NCBI GenBank assembly: GCA_945859605.1
Contig: OX243815.1
Coordinates: 26,389,900 to 26,453,899 of the forward strand
Direction of reading: 5' to 3'
Length of the DNA stretch: 64,000 bases
Origin: Lumbricus rubellus
Lineage: Eukaryota > Annelida > Clitellata > Crassiclitellata > Lumbricidae
The notes beneath the pieces were generated by a model. It did not search any database. It saw only the letters and a program-made list of their open reading frames with translations, and was not told where the DNA came from. Position numbers and translations under genes: made by a program. Below, piece after piece: positions 1 through 12,312 of this stretch (its first letter is position 1; each line of letters starts with the position of its first letter).

Positions 1-112
1 TAGCATAGTATAGTATATCATAGCATAGCATAGCATAGTATATCATAGCATAGCATAGCATAGTATAGTATAGTATAGTATAGCATAGTATAGCATAGTA
101 TAGTCTTTCTTC
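1..112. repeat. TAGCA/TAGTA pentanucleotide array
   Basis: Irregular tandem run of the 5-mers TAGCA, TAGTA and TATCA from the window edge up to the start of a LINE-like 3' end. Non-coding. It may be the microsatellite tail of an element lying outside the window. Confidence 0.9.
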
Positions 113-114
113 AT

Positions 115-245
115 TTCTGTCGACTCACATCCTCTCTTTCTCTCGATCGGCGTCGCTCCTGGCACTGGGAGCGCATCTGAAAGGCTCTTGCTGAGAGAAG
201 TGCTTTATGAATGGTCAAATTCAATGCAATACAATAATAATTAAT
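115..245 (+). mobile_element. 3' end of an L2/CR1-type LINE
   Basis: The stretch with GGGAGCGCATCTGAAAGG, then GAGAAGTGCTTTATGAATGG, closely matches the sequence directly after the reverse-transcriptase stop codon at 55371-55436. Only the 3' tail is present, as expected for a heavily 5'-truncated LINE insertion. It is followed by AT-rich sequence. The identification rests on comparison of the two copies inside this window. Confidence 0.7.
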
Positions 246-1303
246 TATATACGGTTGTTGTGCAAAAACGCGCGTAAATGATCTACATTTGCATTTGTAC
301 GTATCTATGAAATCTCCCACACTTACAAAATTACAGCCAGCGCAAATCTAACGGCGGTTCATTAATGACAGAGGTAGGCATAATATATACAATATTATAT
401 ATAATATATATATATATATATATATTGTCACATAGTGACTTCCATCGTTAATCATCATACCCGTTTCCATATATAGAATTAGGTATACGTGGATCATATT
501 CAGCTAAATGCATCTATGACGTCTAGCGTTAACGTTTTATTGCTTCATCACAAACCAGGGTTGTATCAATATTCTGGTGTATACAACTATACATACATGA
601 ATGTGTAAGTCGCACTGGCTGTGCTTGCGTATACTATGCAATGCATGCATATACAAGAAATAGCATTAATATACCGATTGCACATGCTTGGCTGAATACG
701 CATTTTGCTATCTTTAGGAACTGCAGCCTTTCATCATGTCTAGGTATACACCTATAAAGAAGAAACATATAAATAAATAAATAAGTCATTTGAAAACAGA
801 ATCAATTTACAATTTTAATTCATCATTTTTAGGAAAATCTTCTGAGCATATGAGCACTTGAGCACCATAACGCTTAGGTCTTGATTGCAAAAGTTGATTA
901 ACTGTAGGCCTACACTGTGCACAGTATCAGAGAATAAGGTGGATGCGCAATAATGTATAGGACCTTGAGCAATTACCATATGGTGACCTTGAGCAATTAC
1001 CAAAGGGTAACCTGAACATTACTATGTGCGGACCTTAAACATCCGGTGCGGCAATTCCGAACGTTGTGTAACTAGTTGACGACCTTGTCAATTGTCATGA
1101 TACAATGACACACAATGCCATATTCCATGTTGTATTTGGTATGGCATTGCGCAATCCGGTACCAAGAGAGTCGACGTGGTTTGAAAATCGGATTATAGTG
1201 GCAGATAGAAAAGTTTTTAGGACGAAAACGGACCACACCAAGAACAAATCTGATCCCTGGAAAAGGATTCGGTCCAAATGTTTTCGCAAAAGTTAAGTGC
1301 ATC
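246..1303. other. no gene seen
   Basis: AT-rich sequence with a (TA)n tract near 395-426. The phrase ACCTTGAGCAATTACCA is repeated around 960-1000, with a related piece after it. Short open frames at 1072-1386 lie on both strands and show no recognisable protein features. Confidence 0.6.
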
Positions 1304-2279
1304 CAGTGGCGTAGCAAGGTTTTTGGGGGCCCTTGTGCAGAACTTTCGTGGTGGGCCCCTTCAATGCTTGAACCCCAAGATTTCAAACAATAAGACTGTG
1401 CAAAAGCGCCTGGCTTTTGTGATGGACTACTTGCATAGGCCTAGCTGACACTCGAAATTAAAATTTAACATAACTTATTTCAATTTTAATATACCTTCCG
1501 TTTGGCTCTATAAAACATTTTCTATTTTTCAGGCTGCCAGAGTAGGCCTACTGAACTAAATGTATCGGTAAACATGCATCGTTTCCTCTCTTATAGTATG
1601 AATTATAACTATACAAAATTAATTTCTATCAAACAGCTGGGTTATTTGACTAAAAAAGAAACCGTTTAATAAATTGGTATAATATGAAGTGACTCAAGTT
1701 TGGGTTACTAAGCGGTAAGTCTAAAAGAACAATTTAAAAATTAGGAAATGCTGAAATGTTCGCTTGGGCGAATACATTTGGGCGAATTCTCTTGCGCAAA
1801 GATAATTGAGGTGCCTTCGTTCCAGAATTCTTTTGTAAAGTAGCCTAACAGTTACTGGCATACCACCATAGTTTCCGAAGTGCCTCTCTGATCAGTCTCA
1901 ATATTTAAAGTACCAACACCTTAGCATTGATCAAACTGAATTCAATTCTGTCACCAGACTTGATGAAGTCTTCGGGGTCTTGTGCAATCCATTCCTGCGC
2001 CACCGTTGTATATGTGGACTTGATCATTTGAATACATTCTGAATATTTTAAAGTAAAAATTGACTCTGACTGCGGGGGCCCCTCTACAGCCGGGTTGTTT
2101 GGACATTCCGGCTCAAACCCAAGAAATATAAATTATTGAGTGTGTATGCTGTACATGTAGGTTTTAATACATTCTGAATATCCTTAAAGTAAAATATTGA
2201 CTCTGACCCCGGGAGGGCCCTTGACAGCCGGGGGCCCTTGTGCACTGCACAACCTGCACAACCTATTGCTACGCCACTG
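1304..2279. mobile_element. hAT-like non-autonomous element
   Basis: The ends are inverted repeats: CAGTGGCGTAGCAAGG at the left, and a right end reading CTACGCCACTG. They are flanked by a perfect 8-bp duplication, AGTGCATC (1296-1303 and 2280-2287). An 8-bp target duplication with CAGTGGCG-type termini is characteristic of the hAT superfamily. The 976-bp interior has no transposase. It contains GC-rich blocks (GGGGGCCC) and two diverged copies of a segment with ATTCTGAATAT and TTGACTCTGAC near 2033-2090 and 2168-2240. It is therefore a non-autonomous derivative that relied on a transposase encoded elsewhere. Confidence 0.88.
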
Positions 2280-2287
2280 AGTGCATC

Positions 2288-2764
2288 CTTGATAGCTCCG
2301 GTGTAAACATTTGCATTCGCCATCGCTACTCTGTTACTTGATACCAATGTAAACAAATTGCCGTAGACTAAAAAGTCTTCCGATCGCTGAAAAAGTAGCC
2401 TAAGATATTCTGAAAAGGTAATCTAAGCTTACATCTTTGCTTGCTACCAACTCCTCGGATTCACCAGCGTTTCTCCGTCATCTGATATTTTGTTTCCATT
2501 CTTCATTCATACTGTTTTTATCGATTATTATGAAACGGACTTTATGGATGATCGAATAAATGTGTGTGTTGCCGTGTTTAGACACGGATGGGTCGCTCAA
2601 CTTGAAACACCTTCCCGAACTATTCCGTTGTAGTTAGAGGCACCGATAAACACACATTGTGGAAAGTGAGAGCCGCCATGGTGTTTCATCTGGCCTAACG
2701 GTCGTCTCCTGTGTGTCTTAAACGCATGCTGCAGCCGATAATGGTCCGAATTATTCCTGCGGCT
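2288..2764. other. no gene seen
   Basis: Unique-looking sequence with short open frames only. No motifs, repeats or element ends were recognised. Confidence 0.5.
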
Positions 2765-2845
2765 TCTGCCTCTGTCTATCTGGCTACCTCATCTCTCCCT
2801 TTCACTGTCTCTGTATCTATCTCTGTGTCTGTCTCTGTCTCTGTT

Positions 2846-2876
<31 letters not shown>

Positions 2877-3012
2877 AAATATGGAAGTCTCTCGGTATCT
2901 GTCTCTCGGTCTCTGTCTCTATCTCTGTCTCTGTCTCTGCCTCTGTCTCTCTGTCTGTCTGTCTGCCTCTGTTCTGTCTCTGTCTCTGTCTCTGCCTCTG
3001 TCTCTCTCACTC
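2765..3012. repeat. TCTG/TCTC compound microsatellite
   Basis: Long run of CTGT, CTCT and TATC words. It produces open frames on both strands (Leu/Ser/Cys-rich, and Arg/Asp/Thr-rich on the complement) that reflect only the repeat. Confidence 0.95.
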
Positions 3013-3237
3013 TTCGGAAGAGGTAAAGCGCGTGTGGTCTTTCGTCTGTTGCTATCTTTTCCCGCGTGCAGGAAGCGCTGCAAGGGGTAATTTTGTGTAC
3101 ACTGGCTCCATTTTCTGTTCCAACCAATTTATAAATATTTAAGCAACCTAAGCCGTTCTGTAGTTATTAAGCCCCCTTTTTCGACAGAACTGGGTAAAGC
3201 AGCCGTTTGAGAAAATAGCCACGAGAGAAGAAGAATT

Positions 3238-3513
3238 ATGGAGCCGTTTCATCAGCCAATAATGATTTTTTCTTTGATGCTATTTATAATTGACTGCTGC
3301 TGCAGAAGCTCGGCTTTGACTGCATTTAATAAGAGACTGACATCAACATCCTTTATTTCGCTGCACACAAGTCTTGACGGCGATCTGTTTAAGCGAACTG
3401 TCATAGAGAGATATTTGATGCAACCTTATAGACTGCAGTGCAGAGCAAAATGCGCTGCATATACATACAGCATAACAATCTTCCTACACAGCGTTTGTTT
3501 TGCACCTGTCTAG
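3238..3513 (+). CDS. small hypothetical ORF with signal-peptide-like start
   Basis: A 91-codon frame beginning at an ATG in an acceptable context (AATTATGG). Residues 8-20 are strongly hydrophobic (IMIFSLMLFIID), followed by three cysteines, a small-residue stretch (SSAL) and a soluble part. This is what an N-terminal signal peptide looks like. Near residues 50-72 a spacing of hydrophobic residues and two cysteines (LFKRTVIE..., CRAKC) loosely resembles the start of PAN/apple-type extracellular domains, as found in first exons of secreted invertebrate proteins. There is no clear splice donor, the frame is short and nothing next to it helps. It may be a chance ORF, and no function is proposed. 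Confidence 0.25.
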   Translation: MEPFHQPIMIFSLMLFIIDCCCRSSALTAFNKRLTSTSFISLHTSLDGDLFKRTVIERYLMQPYRLQCRAKCAAYTYSITIFLHSVCFAPV

Positions 3514-3604
3514 GGTTACATCAAAGTCTGGCAGCTTTGCCTACATTTGCTTGGATTAAGAGAGGAACTTGCTGTACATGTAAACAAACCGATGATTTCT
3601 CCTG

Positions 3605-3690
3605 CATGGTATATATATATATATATCACTTATGTATATATCACTTATGTATATATCACTTATGTACACATATCACTTATACAAACTTAC
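3605..3690. repeat. short tandem repeat with TATATATCACTTATG units
   Basis: Three to four copies of a roughly 15-bp unit (TATATATCACTTATG) follow a (TA)n tract, with a diverged last copy. Confidence 0.85.
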
Positions 3691-4550
3691 TAGACAGATG
3701 TTCTGTCAAATAGATTCTGATTACATGCATAGATCTATATCGTCGCGCATTATTGACGGCACGCCCAGTATTATTTCAGCACGGCATAACTACATGTAAA
3801 TCCTTGACTTAATGGCAGACATACAACAGTTCTTAAGAAGATATCCTTATTTTTCATTTAAATGCGGAAAATCATGTTCCCAATGCTTTTGAGAGGCCCT
3901 CGATATGCGCTCTTTAAAAGCCCATAATACATTATACATTCATACATAGGCTACACGCATACATATATGCATACATACATACATACAATATATACAATAT
4001 ACATACATACAAACATATATACATAGGCCTACATACATGCATACATACATACATATGCACGTGCATACATACATGTGTTTTGGTTAATTATTTAAGGTTT
4101 GCTAAGTACAAAAATTTCTGTGTATTTTAAATTAAACTTTCAGATACATTTCTGATTACATTCTTTTCACTATTTAATTCAATGTTTATTCTAGGGCGAC
4201 CCTTGTTAGCGGGAATTACGCTCCTACTCTCCCTTTGAGACAATAATTATTGTAGCTTTTAAAATATTGCATCTGTTAAAATGTTTTGCTTTTGGTTTCC
4301 AAAAAAAGTTGGAAAAGCAGAGTGTAAAGTAAAGTATACATGCATGCATGTATGTATACATTCACGAGTCGGGTGTGAAAATAAGTTGTAAGTTATTTAC
4401 AGGGATGCCTCTAATGGCTGTAGTCTGCGAGTTCAGCGGCTCTATGTACATGTATGTCTAATGGATTGGCCGATTCTGATGTGAAGACTGAAAAAGAGGT
4501 TTTGTGATGTCCAGCGAACTGTTCTTAGCGTTTGAGCTGTTCATTGCAGA
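3691..4550. other. no gene seen; scattered CATA words
   Basis: Contains dispersed CATACATA runs at about 3945-4080, including a TAGGCCTA site, and otherwise unremarkable sequence. Confidence 0.5.
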
Positions 4551-4612
4551 GAGAAGAAGAAGAAGAAGAAGAAGAAGAAGAAGAAGAAGAAGAAGAAAGA
4601 AGAAGAAAGAAG
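4551..4612. repeat. GAA trinucleotide repeat
   Basis: About 15 AGA/GAA triplets, slightly interrupted at the 3' side. The 63-codon arginine/lysine-rich frame over it is a repeat artefact. Confidence 0.95.
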
Positions 4613-4747
4613 AATCTTTCAATGTGAGTCGTTCCCTGCAGGGGCGGCAGCGTATATATCTGGTAGTAGACTTGTTTGAAACAGAACGAAGATGAAAAGC
4701 AATGAACGCATCTATGGCCTACAGTTATACACTGTTACGTCTACACC

Positions 4748-5166
4748 TACATACATACATACATACATACATACATACATACATACATACATACATACAT
4801 ACATACATACATACATACATACATGCATGCATGCATGCATGCATGCATGCATGCATGCATACATACATACATACATACATACATACATACATACATACAT
4901 ACATACATACATACATACATACATACATACATACATACATACATACATACATACATACATACATACATACATACATACATACATACATACATACATACAT
5001 ACATACATACATACATACATACATACATACATACATACATACATACATACATACATACATACATACATACATACATACATACATACATACATACATACAT
5101 ACATACATACATACATACATACATACATACATACATACATACATACATACATACATACATACATAC
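4748..5166. repeat. ACAT tetranucleotide array with GCAT core
   Basis: About 100 ACAT units, with a central block of about nine GCAT units near 4824-4860. Because 4 is not a multiple of 3 and the unit lacks stop codons, long frames (Tyr-Ile-His-Thr or Met-Tyr-Val-Cys repeats) appear on both strands. These are not genes. Confidence 0.98.
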
Positions 5167-5532
5167 GATAATATTATTATCTGTAAGCTATGGTAATTTT
5201 GTCTGTCTGTCTGTCTTTGACGTGGGTATAACCGAAGAACATTGAACATCGCTCTTTGTTTTTGTGTATGACTTCTTGTATGTGTGCCTCCGTATGTCTC
5301 TATTGCTTTTCTTGTGTGTGTGTGTGTGTATGTGTGTATGTGTCAGTCTGTCTAAATGTATCGGTCTGTCTTTCGCTGTCCGTCCGTCCAACTAGATATG
5401 TACATAGGATAACGAGTGGAGAGACATAGCTGACGTTAATGATGCGTAGACAAAGGACCGTAATTGCTTCTATAATAACAATAATAACAATGAAACACAA
5501 TGGAGGCGTTTTTCATTGTAATCTACGCCGAG

Positions 5533-5960
5533 CATTCAGGTATTGGGTTGGGTGATATGTGGGTTGGGTGGTGGTATGTGGGTGTGTTGATTAGGTGGAA
5601 TGTGGGTGTGTGATTTGTGTGATATGTAGGTGTGTGGGTTGTGTGGTATGTAGGTGTGTGGGTTGTGTGGTATGTAGGTGTGTGGGTTGGGTGTTTGTGA
5701 GTGAGTGCGTTATGTGGTTATGAGGGTGAGTGAGCTGGGTGGTATATATGTGGGTGTGTGGGTTGGGTGGTACGTGGGTGTGTGGGTTGGGTGGTATGTG
5801 GGTGTGTGGGTTATGTGGTTATGATGGTGAGTGGGTTGGGTGGTATGATGAGGGTGAGTGAGCTGGGTGGTATGTACTATGTGGGTGTGTGGGTTGGGTG
5901 GTTATGTGGGTGAGTGGGTTGGGTGGTATGCGCGTGTGTGTGGTGGGTGGTATGTGGATG
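5533..5960. repeat. G/T-rich minisatellite, TGGGTTGGGTGG motif
   Basis: Irregular tandem repeat of roughly 22-26 bp units combining TGTGGGTTGGGTGG with TATGTGGGTG. Strand asymmetry is extreme (almost no C) and runs of GGG are frequent. The right part grades into GAGTGAGTG words up to about 6125. Confidence 0.9.
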
Positions 5961-6236
5961 TGTGGGTAGGTGAATTAGTGATTGAGCAAGCAAGTGAGTG
6001 TAAGAGCGAGTGAACGAATGAGTGAGTTTATGGTGTGATTGAATGGGTTGGTTGACGATTTGTGAGAATGGGTTAATTTGGGTGGAGGAACGAGTGGCGA
6101 GTGAGCGAATGAGTGAGTGATTCATAAGTGAAGTAGGGTGAAAGAGTGAGGTATAATTCAGTATTCACTGTGTCACGTGGTCACTCGGTATACCGATAAT
6201 TGGATTTGGATTAATAAATCGTTGTTGAATGGTTGG

Positions 6237-6572
6237 ATATGATGGTTGATGGATGGACGGATGGACGGACAGACGGATGGATGGATGATGGATAGATGGA
6301 TGGATGGACGGATAGATGGATGGATGGACGGATAGATGGATGGATATATGGATGAATGGATGGATAAATGGATAGATGGATGGATGAATATATGGATAAA
6401 TGGATGGATGGATGGATAAATGAATGGACGGATGGATAAATGGATAAAAGGATGGATGGATAGACGGACAGATGGATATATAGATAAATGGATGGATGGA
6501 TATATGGATAAATGAATTGATGGATGGAAGGATGGATGGATGGATGAATGGATGGATAGTTGTATGGATATA
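6237..6572. repeat. GGAT/ATGGATGG microsatellite
   Basis: Imperfect (GGAT)n with GACGGATA and AAATGGAT variants. The 193-codon minus-strand frame rich in Ile-His-Pro-Ser is a translation of the repeat. Confidence 0.95.
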
Positions 6573-6792
6573 TGGATAGATCGATAGAAAGAAGGAAGGC
6601 GGAAGGGTCTTGTGGATTGTTAGACGAGCTAGCGGATAATATGCCTGGAGAACCATTATAATAAATTTTATTGGAATCACAAAGCGTGTCATTCGTTCGT
6701 CCTTAAGTATCTGCGTGCCATGCATGAGTAAACTGTCTAAACTCAAACCATTATCCTCAGATGATGTTAGTTGATGAATGCTCTATCTATAC

Positions 6793-7204
6793 CATAGATG
6801 CAAAAAACGATGGAAACAGAATAAAAAACGGAAAAAACGTCGTTTTATTCGAAGAAATAAAAACGGAAAAAACGACAAAAAACGGAAATGGAAAATAATT
6901 TGACTTTTTACATCTTAAACTGCATTTGAAACTTAAAACCCTTGTTTACTTACTACATGTATCTCTTAAATGATGACGTTAAACAATTAAATAATGACAT
7001 AAGTTATCTGAAACCTTGAGATTGGGCTGAAAACGTAAGGAATATCAGGAAAATATAAAATGAAGGAAAATAATAAGAGACAGAAAATAAATAAATAGCG
7101 TTACATAAAAAATAAAAAACGGAATAAAACAATGGGGGAAAAAACAAAAAACCACGTTTTTTGGGAGCGAATGAAAAACGAGAAAAACGTTTTAAACAAC
7201 TATG
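6793..7204 (-). mobile_element. CATAG-family hAT-type MITE, copy 1
   Basis: A 412-bp element starting CATAGATGCAAAAAACGATG and ending with the complement of CATAGTTGTTTAAAACG. It is homologous along its length to copies at 30475-30895 and 45975-46372, which lie in the opposite orientation. The flanks ATCTATAC and CTTTATAC match at six of eight positions, suggesting an aged 8-bp target duplication. It contains long A-rich blocks around AAAACGG words and no coding capacity. Confidence 0.8.
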
Positions 7205-7478
7205 CTTTATACCATTAAACCATTGATTCTTCATCACTCTGCGTCTTTCTAATTCTCTTCACCTCTGCTCGCCGCATCCTTATCTCAATTCCCTTGTGCA
7301 TATATAGGCAGCTTACTGGACCACTGGTCCATTGTGGTTAATCTCCCATCTGTTTCTACTCTTCTGTCTTACTGCACCAGCGTATATGTATCGCTAAGAA
7401 TGTAACTATTTCGTTTCTGTCTGTTCTTGTACTTGTATGTTTTTGGGTCGACAGAGGAAAATGCGCCTCAATACTTCC

Positions 7479-7496
7479 AATCAATCAATCAATCAG

Positions 7497-7571
<75 letters not shown>

Positions 7572-7592
7572 GTCAATCAATCAATCAATCAG

Positions 7593-7624
<32 letters not shown>
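7479..7624. repeat. CAAT tetranucleotide array
   Basis: About 36 units of CAAT with occasional CAGT. Serine/asparagine/glutamine-rich open frames over it are artefacts. Confidence 0.97.
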
Positions 7625-8112
7625 GTGATTCAGTTAAACGGGAAAAAAGAGCAATTGTTCTGTTGCAACGGAAAACATCGTCAAATGCTGAGTCGCTGAC
7701 CTCGCTTAGAACTGTTACTGCTGCTTAAGCGGCCGCTTCTTCTTACAGACGAATCGTTTTAGTGATAATTAGACTTAACACTATTAGCCTACTTACTTTA
7801 CTTACTGTTACTTAACTTACATGTAGTGGACCTCAGCGCAAACAACATCGCTACAAGTAGCGCAGCCCCTGATTCACATTATTTTATCTACTTTCATCTT
7901 TCTCTTTGTTTCTGTCTTTCACTCCTTTAAATATCATCTACCATGGCCGTCTGACTAACTGCCTGCCTCACTCTCCGGATCTTAATCCCTTCCAATCGAC
8001 TTTGTTTTGATTGAGCACCTGTGAATAAGCTGTGTCCCACGACTTCGTTTAGTGTTATGTGCTGTATGCTGTAGGCAGTTGGCTAGAGCCGCTAGAAGTT
8101 CCGAGTTAACGA
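7625..8112. other. no gene seen
   Basis: Mixed sequence with no recognisable gene, element end or regulatory signature. Confidence 0.5.
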
Positions 8113-8384
8113 TTACGATTCATCTCTTATCTCTTCTTCTTCTTCTTCTTCTCCTCTATACTCTTATGTCACTCAAATCCTCTGTCTCTGTATCTGTATC
8201 TTTCTCGGTCTGTCTGTCTCTTTCTCTGTATTTCTCTCTGTCTCTTTCTCTCTGTCTCTGTCTCTGTCTCTCTATCTGTCTCTGTATCTTTCTCGGTCTG
8301 TCTGTCTCTTTCTCTGTCTTTCTCTCTGTCTCTTTCTCTCTATCTCTGTCTCTCTATCTGTCTCTGTATCTGGCTTTCTGTCTT

Positions 8385-8420
<36 letters not shown>

Positions 8421-8424
8421 AGTA
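8113..8424. repeat. CTT then TCTG/TCTC microsatellite
   Basis: Starts with a short CTT run, then compound TCTCTG/TCTGTC repeats to about 8424. The 147-codon frame is repeat-derived. Confidence 0.95.
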
Positions 8425-9346
8425 AATATCCTTTTTTCGCCTCTTGCTGTCTAACAGCTTATCAATTCGCTCGTCAATTCTTGAACCCGCTCTAAGTTAG
8501 CCGTACATCAGTCTATCACTATCCTCTACTATCCTCTACTTTAGTCTACTATGAAGTCTATGATCCTATCATCTACTTACAGTGTGCATCCATTCATATA
8601 CCCTTCTGAGCCTTCTCTTCGCCTTAAGTGGATCAGTTTACTATACGCCCTAACTGGACTACTTTAGACTTACCGCAGTGTTTTACGGATGAAATAAAAT
8701 TATCTTTAAACAGTTGAATGTGTAATTGTTTATATTTGGATGCATGTAGACCTATATATAGCGATATATCAAAAATAGACACAAATAAATTGAACTGTTT
8801 GCGATGCAATGACGCCATAGTAAAGTAAATACGACAGGTAGAAAATGCAAGTTCGTTTTAAAGAAGATATTCTTCTTCTTCGAAAGAAATTGCTGTCGAC
8901 TTCAGGGCATCATCTGTGACGTCAGGAGGAAAGCAATCTCCATCCTCTGCAGCCGAATATATGCAGCATCTGCAGAGATGCGAGTGACACAAAAAGAAAG
9001 GCATCAGCTTCAACTTAATTGGTCATGCGATATTTTCTTCTTCTGCCACACCTCCCTTCTCACTTGAGAAAAACCTCAGTCGTTCTGGCATCACAATATG
9101 GTTAACGGCTCCATCTAAAAACTCTTTTGAGATATTAAAAGATGATAATAACATGTATTCATGACCATCTCTATTCAGAATTATTTTGCCTCTATAGTCT
9201 ATGAATAGACTTGAGTGATAACTCTTAATGTGCATTTTTCAGCTTGCGAATGTGTTGTATATCAGATGGGTTAAACACGAAGATATTTATGGAAACTTCA
9301 AAGAACCTGTGATATCTCAAATCTCTAAGCCACAGTGAAGGCACCA
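8425..9346. other. no gene seen
   Basis: AT-rich. Minus-strand frames of 61 and 70 codons (8633-8818, 9023-9235) have no recognisable motifs. A short direct repeat ATCCTCTACT lies at about 8520-8540. Confidence 0.5.
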
Positions 9347-9354
9347 ACATAGGT

Positions 9355-9786
9355 CGTAGATCGAGTATTCGAATATTACGAATATTAAGATTTGCATATG
9401 TTCACGAATATTAACGAATCTTAAAACTGCCAACGAATATTATATTCGTAAAATATTGTGTCACAAAAACTTCCTCATTATCAATTCTCATTTTGTTGTG
9501 TATAAAAACGTTTAGCGTTTTACTTAATGAATTGTACAAAATTGAGACGCATGTATCAGTGACTTTAATAGGTTTCTTGTTAAATTCTTCAAGATGTCTG
9601 AATGCGAGTGAATGTCCTGGAGATACAGCGAAACTTAATCTGTTTTACCTGCATGGTGACGTTGTAGTTTCGATGGTTCGCTTTAATTCGTGAACGAATA
9701 TTTACGAATATTAAAAAATCTTAGTATTCACGAATATTTAGCCTATAGGCATATTAAAACCTTAATTCACGAATACTCGATCTATG
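9355..9786. mobile_element. hAT-type MITE with TAGATCGAGTATTCG ends
   Basis: The termini are inverted: CGTAGATCGAGTATTCG at the left, and a right end complementary to CATAGATCGAGTATTCG. They are flanked by ACATAGGT and CCATAGGT, which match at seven of eight bases. The interior is AT-rich with many CGAATATT words near both ends, the subterminal-repeat arrangement typical of MITEs. A 66-codon frame at 9493-9693 lies inside and has no recognisable features. Confidence 0.78.
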
Positions 9787-9794
9787 CCATAGGT

Positions 9795-11532
9795 TGTAGC
9801 AGATCATATAACATGCCTATTCTACCCTTTACATGCCTTATGACCGCTCCTTCTTTAGAATTGTTCAATGTTCATGTCCTCTTCAAAGTTTCCTTCTGCA
9901 ATATGCTGAATAGTCTAACTTCCATGACCGTGACGTGATCTGCTGAAATTGCAAAAAAAAACTGGCGCCGGGACTGTACAATTTTTTTCATATGTTTTGC
10001 AAAATTTTGTGGGTTTAAATGGATGCATAAAGTGAGTCGTGAGATTGAGCAAAAGATGTCCTCATAGAGAGACGCGTCTTTGAGAGCGCTTTGACTGTAG
10101 GATCATTGTAAGCAATATTGCTAATCAAGTTAAGAAATCTCATGGAAATGAAATGATCGTGTACTGGAAATGTTCAATCTAACAGCTTCGTCATCAATCA
10201 CTTTTTTAATCATTTCATTTCTATACAACCGTTTACCTATCATATTATTGGATTCAAAATAAATCATTTTTCTATATATTTTCACAATATCTGTATGACA
10301 TGCAAGCACTTGAAAGCATCATGGAGAAAATAGGATGTCTGGATTGGCTAATGTAAATCTTCGAGAATTTCTCAGCGACCACAAAAGCCACGTCAGGAAG
10401 ACCAGCTTATTCAGCTAAACGTCGCCAAGGTGCCCTAAACTAAAAGAAGGAAATTGCAGTTAAGGGTGACAGCATTAGAGCATCACATGTAGGCCTAGTT
10501 TTAATAGTTCTAATAACTTTGTTATTATTGTTTAGATTTGTTATTAGATTTATTATTAAGCTGATAGAATAGATATTATTATTAAAAGGCAAAGATTCAA
10601 AAGTCAAACTTAATAATTTTTATATCTAATTACAGACTGCATGTACGCTTTTCAGCTACAAATCACGCAGGGCTACTGTCCAGTAGGCCTATTATAAGTG
10701 AACCTGCTGATAGTGTACCCATTCTCTTCACTTCAACGTCCGGGGTTCGGACTCTACGCATCGTGCGACACTGAGGATTGGTTTTCCAGTCACGTGACTC
10801 GTATTATCTTGCTTTGGGATTTGTGTTCTTAGCTATAGCAGGTCCCCATGACAATTTTAGCGTATTCCCGAAACAAAGCGTCTATACCTCTATTGTCTGA
10901 AATGTGCAGTACTGTATGGTATATATTAAGTTTTTTGTCATTGACTCAAGTCAATTGCGCACAGTTTCGTTCCGACACCTGACATTTTGCCAACCCTCTC
11001 ACGTACAGTTGGACAGTTCGAGAAAGAGTGTTCATTAGACATTCAAAGTATTCAGAGACTGATTATTTGGAGACGAAGAAAAGGAGAAGGGTACATCGTA
11101 ATCAATCGTAATTGTCTTGAGACTTTTTATTTCGAGGCGTTCTTCGCAATGAGAGCGCCTCTGATTAGGTTGTACCGCGCGAGAGAGACGCTTTTTAAGT
11201 CCGTAAATAGTAAAATAGAATAGTTATTGTGATCTCTATGGATATTTTTCTGCACCCAAGAGAAACAGTTTCAGTGGCCGCAGCCCGCAGACGATACTGG
11301 CAAGTCAGAACTCAGAAGAGAATCATTTAGGCTGCAGAAGCCGCGTGAAGCGGTGCCATAGCATGGTGTTTGGCGTTGCAGAGGCGAGAAAGGTCAGAAG
11401 AGGAGAGAATATAGGACTTTTAAAAATACTGATCGGAATTTTTAAAGCATAAGGAAAAGATTGGAGACCATGTATAACACTGGCATCATGGCATGTAGGC
11501 ACAGTTGCCATGGCTCAGCAGTTTTGATGCAG
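9795..11532. other. no gene seen
   Basis: AT-rich with a few CpG-containing patches near 10730-11220. A 78-codon plus-strand frame (10987-11223) has no recognisable domain. Two TAGGCCTA sites occur at about 10491 and 10684. Confidence 0.5.
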
Positions 11533-11834
11533 AGAGATAGAAAGAGAGACAGACAGACAGACAGAGACAGAGACAGAGAGACAGACAGACAGAGAGACAG
11601 AGAGAGATAGACAGACAGAGAGACAGACAGAGAGACAGACTGACAGACAAACAGAGAGACAGACAGAGAGGGAGACAATGAGAAAGAGAGAGACAGACAG
11701 AGAGACAGACAGACAGACAGACAGAGACAGAGACAGAGAGACAAACAGACAGAGAGACAGAGAGATAGACAGACAGAGAGACAGACAGAGAGACAAACAG
11801 AGAGACAGACAGAGAGACAGACAGAGAGGGAGAC

Positions 11835-11889
<55 letters not shown>

Positions 11890-11901
11890 CAATGAGAGAG
11901 A

Positions 11902-11964
<63 letters not shown>

Positions 11965-12159
11965 GGAGAGGGAGAGAGAGATGGAGGGAGAAAGAGGGAG
12001 AGGGAGAAAGAGAGAGAGGGAGAGAGGGAGAGGGAGACAAAGAGAGAGAGAGAGAGAGAGAGAGGGAGAAAGAGAGAGGGAGAGGGAGACAAAGAGAGAG
12101 GGGGAGAGAGGGAGAGAGGGAGAGAGGGAGAGAAGGAGAGGGAGACAAAGAGAGAGAGG

Positions 12160-12213
<54 letters not shown>

Positions 12214-12312
12214 CGGAGGGAGAGAGAGGGGAGGGAGAGACAGACAGACGGTCAGACAGACAGAGACAGACGCAGAGACACAGACGCAGACGCAGACACA
12301 GACATAGGAACA
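11533..12312. repeat. GACA then GA/GGGA compound microsatellite
   Basis: About 780 bp: GACAGACAGAGA blocks to 11830, then GA and GGGAGA blocks, then GACAGACGCAGA. All frames across it (up to 273 codons, Leu/Ser/Cys on one strand, Arg/Glu/Gly on the other) are artefacts. Confidence 0.98.

Noticed and set aside
4692..5249. Long Tyr-Ile-His-Thr and Met-Tyr-Val-Cys open frames on both strands
   Set aside because: Pure translation of the ACAT/GCAT microsatellite; no flanking coding features.
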